A DNA stretch of 64,000 nt from JAJTFW01 sp903922455 (GTDB taxonomy: Bacteria > Bacteroidota > Bacteroidia > AKYH767-A > OLB10). How positions within the stretch are numbered: position 1 is the first letter of the stretch; each line of letters begins with the position of its first letter. Below are positions 44,681 to 52,271 of the stretch, in pieces. Below the pieces are notes generated by a model. That model saw only the letters and a program-made list of their open reading frames with translations. It was not told where the DNA came from and did not search any database. The translations under genes were made by a program, and so were the position numbers. The DNA lies in NCBI GenBank assembly GCA_943329665.2, contig CALQEU020000004.1, forward strand, positions 1-64,000, read 5' to 3'.

Positions 44681-46072
44681 CTAATATCCTAAAATCTTCA
44701 TCATACTTTTAGCGCTTTGTTCCTTGGCAAAGAGGCGTGTTGAAATCTTTCCATCTTCATCCCGATCAATAATTACATGCTTTGGAGCCGGAATTAAACA
44801 ATGTTGGATTCCACCATATCCGCCTAAACTTTCCTGGTAGGCTCCAGTATGAAAAAATCCTAAGTATTGAGTTTCGCCTTCACGTAGCTTTGGTAAGAAT
44901 ACGCGATTACGTACCGACTCCATTATATAGTAGTCGTCGGAGTCGCAGGTGATCCCTCCTAAGTTTACACGATGAAAATCTCCATCCCAATGGTTAATAG
45001 CTAATAGTATAAAGCGTTGTTTAATTCCCCAAGTATCCGGTAAAGTAGTAATGAAGGAACTATCAATCATATTCCAAAGCTCATTATCGTTCTGTTTCTT
45101 TTGGGCAGCTACACTATAAAGGACTGCGCCGCTTTCGCCAACAGTAAAGGATCCGAACTCGGTCATGATATGCGGCTCAGGAACTTCTCTTTGCACACAA
45201 GCCGATTTTATTTGACGGATGATTTCATCCGCCATATATTGATAGTCGTAGTTGAAGTCGAGTTTGGTGCGAATCGGAAAACCTCCACCTATGTCTAAAT
45301 ACTCCAATTCAGGACAAAGTTTTTTTAATTCACAATAGAGGTTGATGTTTTTTTGCAATTCACTCCAATAGTAGGCCGTATCCGTTATTCCAGTATTGAT
45401 AAAGAAATGCAACATCTTTAACTCAAAGTTTTTATTAGTCTTGATCTCGTTTTTATAAAAATCAATGATTTCATTATAACGAATACCCAGACGTGAAGTA
45501 TAGAATTCTGCATTCGGTTCTTCTTCCGCTGCAATGCGAATTCCAATTTTTTGCTTGCCTGAATATGCATTTTGAAGAGCACCCAATTCTTCTTTACTAT
45601 CAAGTATGGTGATGAGATTGGTAAATCCATCATTCATTAAGTCGGCAATACCTTCAATATAATTTTCACGCTTAAAGCCATTGCATAAAACAAAATTTTC
45701 ACGATCAATCTTACCTTCTTTTACAAGTTCTTTTATGATCGAAATATCAAAGGGTGAACTTGTCTCTAAATGAATGTCATTTTTAAGAGCTTCATTTAAA
45801 ACGAACTCAAAATGGGAACTTTTCGTACAATAGCAATACAAATAACTACCTTCGTAATCTGCTTTCGCCATGGCAACGTTAAATAAACGTTTTGCTTTCT
45901 GGATCTGAGAGCTGATCTTAGGAAGATAGGTAATTTTGAGTGGAGTACCGTATTGAGAAATAATATCCATTAATGGTATTTCATTAAAATTCAATTGATT
46001 ATCAACAACATCGAAATTCTCTTGAGGGAATTCAAAGGTTTGCTGAATTAGATCGATGTACCTATTCTTCAT
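44681..46072 (-). CDS. speA: Biosynthetic arginine decarboxylase, short Bacteroidota form
   Basis: A 463-residue fold-type III PLP enzyme predicted to convert arginine to agmatine. PLP lysine lies in CYCTKSSHFEFV; further marks are HLETSSPFDISIIKEL, VLCNGFKREN, IGIRIAAEEEPN, LEYLDIGGGFPI (phosphate-binding glycines), and the C-terminal GGITCDSDDYY and LGFFHTGAYQESLGGYGGIQ. It is shorter than the E. coli SpeA (over 600 residues), as usual in this phylum. It is divergent from an arginase-like gene and close to argS, so the block centres on arginine. Confidence 0.85.
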   Translation of the reverse strand: MKNRYIDLIQQTFEFPQENFDVVDNQLNFNEIPLMDIISQYGTPLKITYLPKISSQIQKAKRLFNVAMAKADYEGSYLYCYCTKSSHFEFVLNEALKNDIHLETSSPFDISIIKELVKEGKIDRENFVLCNGFKRENYIEGIADLMNDGFTNLITILDSKEELGALQNAYSGKQKIGIRIAAEEEPNAEFYTSRLGIRYNEIIDFYKNEIKTNKNFELKMLHFFINTGITDTAYYWSELQKNINLYCELKKLCPELEYLDIGGGFPIRTKLDFNYDYQYMADEIIRQIKSACVQREVPEPHIMTEFGSFTVGESGAVLYSVAAQKKQNDNELWNMIDSSFITTLPDTWGIKQRFILLAINHWDGDFHRVNLGGITCDSDDYYIMESVRNRVFLPKLREGETQYLGFFHTGAYQESLGGYGGIQHCLIPAPKHVIIDRDEDGKISTRLFAKEQSAKSMMKILGY

Positions 46073-46209
46073 AAATGTAAGTGAGTTACTTGTTAATTGG
46101 ATTGCGAATGTAAGTAACTTGGATCATTTAATTGTTGTTAAATGAATGAAATTATTCAGACTTTATTGAGTCGGATGAACGATTTGAAGTAATTAGAATT
46201 ATAAAACAT

Positions 46210-47154
46210 ATGCATAAAAAAATTAGACTGATTGAAGTAAAATCCGAATTAGGAGCCGGTACACGTGGTGCAAGTCTGGGACCTGATGCTATCAAAGTAG
46301 CAGCACTTGACTACGGATCGAATCTTTTTTATAAGATTCCTTCAATCGATATTCCCAATGAAAACTTCCGACTCTTTGAACCTCAAGGATCTCCGTATGC
46401 AAAACGGATAAAAGGAATCGTGAACATCTATGAGAAATTGAGCAAAACGGTAGCCGATGTGATTAAAGCAAAAGAGTTCCCTATCGTGTTGGCTGGTGAT
46501 CATAGTACCGCCGGTGGAACCATGGCAGGCATCAAAATGGCGAACCCGAAGGCTAGACTTGGTGTCATCTGGATCGATGCGCATGCCGATTTACATTCAC
46601 CATATACATCTCCAACTGGGAATGTTCATGGAATGCCGTTGGCTGCCACCTTGGGTGAAGACAATGCTGCGAACAAGATGAATAAGCCAGATAAGGAGAC
46701 AATAGACTTGTGGAATAAGTTAAAAAAAGTAGGAGGGATGTCTCCAAAGATCAATTATTCTGACCTTGTATTCATCTCTGTTAGAGATTTAGAGCCTGAA
46801 GAAAACTTCCTAATCAAGAAACATAAGATCAAAATATTCACTACCAGTGACGTGAAAAGACATGGAGTGGAGAAGATTGCTCGTGACGCTTTGGCTTATT
46901 TGAATAATTGCCAATCTATCTATGTTTCATTTGATGTAGATAGCATGGATTCATCCATCTCAAAAGGAACTGGAACGCCCGTTCGTAATGGAATTACCGA
47001 GAAGGAAGCCGGATCTCTTTGTGTCCGACTCATCCAAAATGAAAAGGTTTGTTGCTTTGAAATTGCTGAAGTAAATCCAACGTTGGATAAGGAAAATTTG
47101 ATGGCAGAGAATACTTTTGAGATTCTGCAACGAGTAGTGGCTCAAATCGCATAA
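46210..47154 (+). CDS. Ureohydrolase, arginase-like
   Basis: A 314-residue binuclear manganese hydrolase. Metal-binding motifs are VLAGDHSTAGG (His), VIWIDAHADLHSPYTSP (DAHAD), SGNxHG-type GNVHGMPLAA, and VSFDVDSMDSSI (SFDVD). The GNVHGMPLA stretch is closer to arginases than to agmatinases. The opposed speA-like gene would supply agmatine, so agmatinase cannot be excluded. Products would be ornithine plus urea, or putrescine plus urea. A terminator follows the stop. Confidence 0.82.
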   Translation: MHKKIRLIEVKSELGAGTRGASLGPDAIKVAALDYGSNLFYKIPSIDIPNENFRLFEPQGSPYAKRIKGIVNIYEKLSKTVADVIKAKEFPIVLAGDHSTAGGTMAGIKMANPKARLGVIWIDAHADLHSPYTSPTGNVHGMPLAATLGEDNAANKMNKPDKETIDLWNKLKKVGGMSPKINYSDLVFISVRDLEPEENFLIKKHKIKIFTTSDVKRHGVEKIARDALAYLNNCQSIYVSFDVDSMDSSISKGTGTPVRNGITEKEAGSLCVRLIQNEKVCCFEIAEVNPTLDKENLMAENTFEILQRVVAQIA

Positions 47155-47180
47155 TCTTCCCTAGCAACACCAATACACAG

Positions 47181-47212
47181 AGCCTTGTCGAAAAAGACGA
47201 GGCTTTTTTTTA
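47181..47212 (+). terminator. Terminator of the arginase-like gene
   Basis: AGCCTTGTC pairs with GACGAGGCT (one G-T pair) around GAAAAA and is followed by a run of eight Ts. It ends the arginase-like transcript before the argS promoter. Confidence 0.9.
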
Positions 47213-47243
47213 TGTTTTAGATTATCAGCATGTAATAAGCTAC

Positions 47244-47251
47244 TAAATTTG
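47244..47251 (+). promoter_or_regulatory. -7 promoter element TAAATTTG for argS
   Basis: Matches TAnnTTTG and ends 4 nt before the argS ATG, implying a leaderless or nearly leaderless mRNA. Confidence 0.55.
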
Positions 47252-47255
47252 CACT

Positions 47256-49064
47256 ATGTTATTCGAGAGAGAATTACGCAATGCCGTAAAGAATGCGCTA
47301 ATAAAATTGTATAAGGTGGATATATCATCCGACGAAATATCGATTCAACCTACTCGTAAGGATTTTGAAGGAGATTTGACAGTCGTCGTTTTTAATCTCA
47401 GCAAATTGGCAGGTAAAAATCCAGAAACTCTCGGAAATGAATTGGGTGCATGGCTTGTGGGTAACGAAAGGGAAGTAGAATCTTTTAATGTGGTAAAAGG
47501 CTTTTTGAATATCATTATTCAGAAGGAAGCATGGATTCGAATTTTTGCTGATGCTTGTATGGATGAGGATTACTGGGTGTGTAAACCCGATCTGATGATG
47601 GCCAATCATCCCGTATTGGTAGAGTATAGTTCACCCAATACGAATAAACCATTGCATCTTGGACATGTTCGTAATAATTTGTTAGGCTATAGTGTTGCTA
47701 ATTTGTTGCAAGCAAGTGGTAACAAAGTGCAGAAAGTAAATCTCATCAACGATCGAGGAATACATATTTGTAAGTCGATGTTGGCTTGGATGAAACAAGG
47801 GAATGGCGAAACGCCTGAGACTACTGGAATGAAAGGCGATCATTTAGTTGGTAAATATTATGTGGCATTTGATGCAATTTATAAAGCAGAAATTGAAATA
47901 TTAATAAACAGTGGTTCTACGGAAGAGGAAGCAAAGAAAAAAGCTCCCGTCATTTTGGAAGCACAAGAAATGCTTCGGAAGTGGGAGGCTGGCGATGAGG
48001 AAACGGTGGCGCTTTGGAAGAAGATGAATGCATGGGTTTATGATGGATTTGACAAAAGCTATAAAATGCTCGGTGTCGATTTTGATAAGTTCTATTATGA
48101 GTCGGAGATGTATTTGTTGGGGAAAGAAATTGTACAACTCGGATTAGATCGCGGTGTTTTTTATAAGAAGCAAGATGGATCGGTGTGGGTGGATTTAACA
48201 GAAGATGGACTTGATCATAAATTGTTGTTACGTAGCGATGGAACTAGTGTGTACATCACACAAGATTTAGGTACTGCTAAAAAGAGATTTGAAGATCAAA
48301 AATTTTCTCGCTTGATTTATGTTGTTGGCAATGAACAAGACTATCATTTCAAAGTGTTGAAATTGATTTTGAAAAAAATGTCATTCGATTGGGCCGATAG
48401 CTTATATCATCTTTCGTATAACATGGTTGATTTACCCTCTGGAAAAATGAAGTCGAGAGAAGGAACCGTGGTGGATGCCGATGAGTTAATGGAAAGTATG
48501 ATTCAAGAAGCTACGCGCATCACAAAAGAATTGGGTAAAGTAGATGATTTTACAGATCAAGAAGCGAATGAGTTGTATGAAATGATAGGCATGGGAGCCT
48601 TAAAATATTTCATTCTGAAAGTGGATCCTGAAAAACGAATGTTGTTTAACCCAGAAGAGTCCATCGACTTCAACGGAAATACCGGACCGTTTATTCAATA
48701 CACCTATGCTCGAATTCGTTCAGTGATTCGTAAAGCAAATAAAACCGCTTCTATAAAATTAGAAGAGTCGTATTCTTCTGCCGATTATGCAGCCATGAAT
48801 GAAAAGGAAAAAGAATTAATAAAGCAGATGCTAAAATTCCCTTTTGTGCTAGGAGAAGCGGCTGATAGATACAGCCCAGCGGTGATGGCGAATTATGTGT
48901 ATGAGTTAGCTAAAACTTTTAATCAGTTTTATCATGAATTTCCCATTGTAGATGAGGCTGCTATTCCTACCTCTAAATTCCGACTTCTGCTGTGCGATCA
49001 AACATCAAAAACCATTAAAAGAACAATGTCCATTTTGGGTATAGGAGTACCTGACAGAATGTAA
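47256..49064 (+). CDS. argS: Arginine--tRNA ligase
   Basis: A 602-residue class I aminoacyl-tRNA synthetase. The N-terminal Add-1 domain is followed by EYSSPNTNKPLHLGHVRNNL with the HIGH-type signature HLGH (134-137). Then come KVNLINDRGIHICKSM, VYITQDLGTAKKRF, the KMSK-like SGKMKSREGTVV, and the C-terminal anticodon-binding DALR-like domain with FNQFYHEFPI. Length fits the family. It begins a run of plus-strand genes with tight spacing (3 bp to the next). Confidence 0.96.
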   Translation: MLFERELRNAVKNALIKLYKVDISSDEISIQPTRKDFEGDLTVVVFNLSKLAGKNPETLGNELGAWLVGNEREVESFNVVKGFLNIIIQKEAWIRIFADACMDEDYWVCKPDLMMANHPVLVEYSSPNTNKPLHLGHVRNNLLGYSVANLLQASGNKVQKVNLINDRGIHICKSMLAWMKQGNGETPETTGMKGDHLVGKYYVAFDAIYKAEIEILINSGSTEEEAKKKAPVILEAQEMLRKWEAGDEETVALWKKMNAWVYDGFDKSYKMLGVDFDKFYYESEMYLLGKEIVQLGLDRGVFYKKQDGSVWVDLTEDGLDHKLLLRSDGTSVYITQDLGTAKKRFEDQKFSRLIYVVGNEQDYHFKVLKLILKKMSFDWADSLYHLSYNMVDLPSGKMKSREGTVVDADELMESMIQEATRITKELGKVDDFTDQEANELYEMIGMGALKYFILKVDPEKRMLFNPEESIDFNGNTGPFIQYTYARIRSVIRKANKTASIKLEESYSSADYAAMNEKEKELIKQMLKFPFVLGEAADRYSPAVMANYVYELAKTFNQFYHEFPIVDEAAIPTSKFRLLLCDQTSKTIKRTMSILGIGVPDRM

Positions 49065-49067
49065 TGT

Positions 49068-49691
49068 ATGAGAAATAAAATTAGAATTGGAATTGTTGTT
49101 GGAGTAGTAGTGGTGGTGAATGCACTGTTAATTTATAATGTTTCAGGAGTGATTTCAAAACATACCGAAGAAGTGAAATTGCCAAAACTTGCTTTATCAA
49201 CGGGTGATTTAGTGTTTCGAAATGGACACGGACTTATCAGTAGAATGTTTCAAAATTGTTCTTTGAAGGAAAAGAAATATGGTCATACAGGCATTGTTCT
49301 AATCAAGAATAACCTTCCTTACGTCGCACATGTTCAACAGGACCGTCCAGGGCCGGCATTGAAAGTAGAACCATTGAGTCATTTTTGGAACAAATCCATT
49401 TGTAATGAAGGAGCGGTCTATCGATTAGATTTAAATAATTCTCAAAAGAATTTTTTTGCGACATTGCTAAATATCAACCTTAAAAGGAATTTATTATTCG
49501 ATTCAAAATTTGATATGAACGAACACAGTCATGTTTATTGCAGTGAATGGATTCGAGATTTGATAGTTGAATCAACAGGTGATTCAACGTATTTCCCAAT
49601 TTCCATAGCTGGTGATTTCAAATACATTGCTCCTGACAATTTATATTTAAATGAACATGCGCAATTGATTTATAACTATAACAAAGAATGA
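49068..49691 (+). CDS. YiiX/YebB-like NlpC/P60-type cysteine hydrolase
   Basis: A 207-residue protein with an N-terminal membrane anchor (IGIVVGVVVVVNALLIYNV). The permuted papain-like fold is visible as LSTGDLVFRNGHGLISRM, KKYGHTGIVLIKN (likely catalytic His) and HSHVYCSEWIRDL (likely catalytic Cys). Members hydrolyse amide or ester bonds, possibly in cell-wall or lipid substrates. It follows argS by 3 bp and overlaps the next gene by 4 bp, so the three are probably one operon. Confidence 0.8.
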   Translation: MRNKIRIGIVVGVVVVVNALLIYNVSGVISKHTEEVKLPKLALSTGDLVFRNGHGLISRMFQNCSLKEKKYGHTGIVLIKNNLPYVAHVQQDRPGPALKVEPLSHFWNKSICNEGAVYRLDLNNSQKNFFATLLNINLKRNLLFDSKFDMNEHSHVYCSEWIRDLIVESTGDSTYFPISIAGDFKYIAPDNLYLNEHAQLIYNYNKE

Positions 49692-50089
49692 AAAATAATA
49701 ATTATTTTCTAGCCATACTCTTCTTCTTTACACTTAACTCTTGTAAAAAAGATCGAGGTCCAATTCCTGTTGCAGAACAGTTTTTAGCAGCCATTCAAGA
49801 TCATGATTACGATAAAGCGGCTGAGTTTGGAACCAAAGAAACCATTAAATTGCTAAAACAATTTAAGAAGATCGAAGAATTGAATGTAAGTGAGGCAAAA
49901 GAAAAATTAAATAAAATCACAATTCTTTCTGAAGATATTCAAGGTAAGAAAGCCATGGTTTATTTTAAAGAGGAAGGCAATGAAAACGAACAGAAAATTA
50001 CGCTCGAAAAAGTGGAAACAGATGGAGAGAAAGTTTGGAAGGTTGCTATGAAAAAAGAAGAAATAAACGTGATAGGCGACCAAGAATAG
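49688..50089 (+). CDS. Small lipoprotein, DUF4878-like
   Basis: A 133-residue lipoprotein: signal with LFFFTLNSCKKDRGP (Cys about 19). The mature part VAEQFLAAIQDHDYDKAAEF, GTKETIKLLKQF and AMVYFKEEGNENEQKITLEK is a small cystatin/NTF2-like fold of the DUF4878 type. Function unknown. Its ATG overlaps the preceding stop by four bases. Confidence 0.7.
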   Translation: MKNNNYFLAILFFFTLNSCKKDRGPIPVAEQFLAAIQDHDYDKAAEFGTKETIKLLKQFKKIEELNVSEAKEKLNKITILSEDIQGKKAMVYFKEEGNENEQKITLEKVETDGEKVWKVAMKKEEINVIGDQE

Positions 50090-50145
50090 TCAGTTTTACC
50101 ATCAATAAGTAATTAATACAATAAGTTTTTCGTACCTTTATCATT

Positions 50146-50637
50146 ATGTTAATTTCGTTCGATACACTCCCCAAAAATGCGAGAATCTGGATTTTTCCAA
50201 GTTCTCGATTGTTAAATATGGCTGAAGTTGAAAAGATAGAAGATCGTAGTTCCGCTTTTTTACAGTCGTGGACTGCTCATAAAATGGATTTAGATGCTGC
50301 ATTTATAATCGTAGATCGAGCATTTTTAATCATTAGTGTCGATGAAAAAAATACAGGAGCAAGTGGTTGCTCTCTCGATAAGTTACATCTGTTTGTAAAA
50401 GAATTAGGAGCAGCGTTATCATTAAGTTTTCTAGAAAGACTTAATGTAACTTTTTTACAAGAGAATGGGGAGGCAAGCATTTTGCCTTTGAAAGAAATAG
50501 AACAGAAAATTCAACATGCAGAAATCAATGCCAATACAAAAGTGTATGACATCACTTTGCTAAGTGTCGAAGAACTTTCTTCTAAATTCAAAGTGCCATT
50601 AAGTGCAACTTGGTTGAATAGATATCTGATGAATTAA
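50146..50637 (+). CDS. Conserved Bacteroidota protein, 163 aa, function unknown
   Basis: A soluble protein beginning MLISFDTLPKNARIWIFPSS and carrying VDRAFLIISVDEKNTGASGC, then IDKLHLFVKELGAALSLS-like helices. Homologues in this phylum are often labelled ABC transporter ATPase, but no Walker motif is present, so that label is not used here. Its small downstream membrane-protein partner starts 2 bp after its stop. Confidence 0.7.
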   Translation: MLISFDTLPKNARIWIFPSSRLLNMAEVEKIEDRSSAFLQSWTAHKMDLDAAFIIVDRAFLIISVDEKNTGASGCSLDKLHLFVKELGAALSLSFLERLNVTFLQENGEASILPLKEIEQKIQHAEINANTKVYDITLLSVEELSSKFKVPLSATWLNRYLMN

Positions 50638-50639
50638 AG

Positions 50640-50780
50640 ATGTCACCTTTCTCCAAAATATATGAAATCCCATGGGTCAAAATGGGAGTTAAGCTTTTAA
50701 TATTGGGGTTATTGTTTTATGGAATATGGATAGGATTTCAAGCGTATTTGGCTTGGCATTTTGAACAACCGATAGGATAA
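50640..50780 (+). CDS. Small single-span membrane protein, 46 aa
   Basis: ATG at 50640 opens a 46-codon frame: MSPFSKIYEIPWVKMGVKLL, then ILGLLFYGIWIGFQAYLAWH, then FEQPIG and TAA. One hydrophobic helix (about residues 17-38) is bounded by charged or polar ends. The start lies 2 bp after the stop of the preceding gene, which supports co-translation. No family is recognised. Confidence 0.55.
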   Translation: MSPFSKIYEIPWVKMGVKLLILGLLFYGIWIGFQAYLAWHFEQPIG

Positions 50781-50893
50781 TTAAGAATTCAGAATGTAGA
50801 ATTCAGAATTAGTAATTATCAGTAGGATAAAACTATAATTTCGCTTCGAAACACAGAAAAAAAATCTAAATTCTGAATTCATAATTCTTAATT
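50779..50893. repeat. Imperfect inverted repeat between convergent genes
   Basis: 50779-50812 (AATTAAGAATTCAGAATG... with the word GAATTCAGAATT repeated) pairs with 50866-50893 (CTAAATTCTGAATTC then TTCTTAATT). The loop is about 50 nt. It overlaps the end of the terC-like gene and probably works as a two-way terminator; the pairing is not perfect. Confidence 0.6.
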
Positions 50894-51611
50894 AATTTTT
50901 TTTTCGCACCCTCATATTCAACAATTCCACCAAAAGGGAAAACGCCATGGCGAAATAAACATATCCTTTTGGAACTTCAACATGAAATGCTTCTATGGTG
51001 AGCATAAATCCAATCATTAAAAGGAAGGAAAGCGCCAACATTTTTATAGTAGGGTGTTTGTTTACAAAATCGGAAACCGCTTTCGCGGCAGCTAGCATCA
51101 CCAACATAGAGACAATAACTGCAATAATCATGATGCTGACATGATCAACTAATCCCACAGCTGTAAGAATAGAGTCAAAGGAGAAAATGATATCCAATCC
51201 AATAATTTGAAGGATGGCAGCATTCAAAGTAAGTTTTTTCAAGCTTTTATTTGTATGATCCTCCTCATCGGTGACTTTTCCATGAATTTCCGTCGTGCTT
51301 TTCGCCATAAGAAATAATCCGCCAATGAGTAAAACAATATCGCGACCACTAAATCCTTGACCCATGATGGTAAAAAATGGTTCTATTAATCCTACAATCC
51401 AGGAAATACTGAATAGCAATAAAATCCGAATTCCTAATGCAAGAATGAGTCCCACGCGCCTGGCTTTCTCCTGCTGATTCTTAGGTAGCTTTCCAGCTAG
51501 AATAGAAATGAAAATAATATTGTCAATTCCTAATACGATTTCCATAACAATCAGCGTAAAAAGTCCGATAAGGCCGTCAAAACTAAAGATAAGAGCTAAT
51601 TCTTCTTGCAT
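50892..51611 (-). CDS. TerC family integral membrane protein
   Basis: A 239-residue protein with seven or so hydrophobic segments. Family marks are IVMEIVLGIDNIIFISILAG near the N-terminus and ILQIIGLDIIFSFDSILTAV in the middle, each with the conserved Asp residues of metal exporters. TerC/Alx-type proteins export manganese or support metal loading of exported proteins. A single gene with a TATCTTTG -7 box 20 nt before the ATG. Confidence 0.88.
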   Translation of the reverse strand: MQEELALIFSFDGLIGLFTLIVMEIVLGIDNIIFISILAGKLPKNQQEKARRVGLILALGIRILLLFSISWIVGLIEPFFTIMGQGFSGRDIVLLIGGLFLMAKSTTEIHGKVTDEEDHTNKSLKKLTLNAAILQIIGLDIIFSFDSILTAVGLVDHVSIMIIAVIVSMLVMLAAAKAVSDFVNKHPTIKMLALSFLLMIGFMLTIEAFHVEVPKGYVYFAMAFSLLVELLNMRVRKKN

Positions 51612-51631
51612 GATACAATTTTAGAGCAGAC

Positions 51632-51639
51632 AAAGATAA
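51632..51639 (-). promoter_or_regulatory. -7 promoter element TATCTTTG for the terC-like gene
   Basis: Matches TAnnTTTG, 20 nt upstream of the ATG. Confidence 0.6.
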
Positions 51640-51695
51640 AGATTTCCGTTTATGAGTCCATTAATTGATGCCTGATATGGTAGGTATTAAGAAAA

Positions 51696-51998
51696 TATCC
51701 GCTTTTGAAAGCAAGCTTTCAACGCTGCATAAATTTACGGTGTGGCCAGATTGGCTCCGCCGATCTGGAGTTTGGGGTGAGCTAATGAAAACAAAAAGAG
51801 GAATTGCATTCCTTTTTTTCACTTTATATCCGCTTTTGAAAGCAAGCTTTCAACGCTGCATAAATTTAAGGAGTGCCCCAGATTGGCTCCGCCGATCTGG
51901 AGTTTGGGGTGAGCTAATGAAAACAAAAAGAGGAATTGCATTCCTTTTTTTCACTTTATATCCGCTTTTGAAAGCAAGCTTTCAACGCTGCATAAATT
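51696..51998. repeat. 131/132-bp tandem repeat with internal hairpins beside tRNA-Pro
   Basis: Unit starts (TATCCGC) at 51696, 51827 and 51959; the third copy is partial. Each full unit holds three hairpins: GAAAGC-AA-GCTTTC, CCAGATTGG/CCGATCTGG, and AGGAAT-TGC-ATTCCT followed by a T-run. A reading frame across the array is open because of composition, but there is no start context or conserved protein. The centre AAGCAAGCTT is shared with the repeats beside tRNA-Lys. Confidence 0.9.
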
Positions 51999-52005
51999 GA
52001 AAAAA

Positions 52006-52023
52006 GGATCGGCAAGCCGATCC
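52006..52023. terminator. Terminator downstream of tRNA-Pro
   Basis: GGATCGGC-AA-GCCGATCC with A-run to the left and T-run to the right. It lies 19 bp past the tRNA 3' end on the minus strand and can act in both directions. Confidence 0.85.
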
Positions 52024-52041
52024 CTTTTTGTTTTTTATTAG

Positions 52042-52115
52042 TCGGAGTGGCCAGATTTGAACTGACGACCTCCAGCACCCCATGCTGGCGCGATACCGGG
52101 CTACGCTACACCCCG
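52042..52115 (-). tRNA. tRNA-Pro (anticodon GGG)
   Basis: 74 nt. Acceptor CGGGGTG pairs with CACTCCG (one G-T). The anticodon arm is CCAGC-ATGGGGT-GCTGG, giving anticodon GGG. The T-arm loop is TTCAAAT. The discriminator base is A, and CCA is not encoded, so CCA is added after transcription (cca gene at 13683-15119). Confidence 0.95.
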
Positions 52116-52256
52116 AAAAAATGATGGTGCAAAAATACATAACTTAAGGTTTTGGGACAAATTTTTTAATATTAGCTCCAGGCTGAAATAAAAACATTTT
52201 ATTGCTAAAAACGTTATTGTTCACGATAGTACTACTATGAAACCATCAAGTCTGCT

Positions 52257-52264
52257 TACTTTTG
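52257..52264 (+). promoter_or_regulatory. -7 promoter element TACTTTTG for the TonB receptor operon
   Basis: Matches TAnnTTTG and ends 7 nt upstream of the receptor ATG. Confidence 0.5.
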
Positions 52265-52271
52265 TACCCCT

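Noticed and set aside
50146..50637. ABC transporter ATPase
   Set aside because: This label is common for homologues, but no Walker A, Walker B or signature motif is present.
51665..52000. Plus-strand 111-residue repeat protein
   Set aside because: Lies wholly in the tRNA-Pro-side hairpin repeat; composition and position argue for non-coding DNA.
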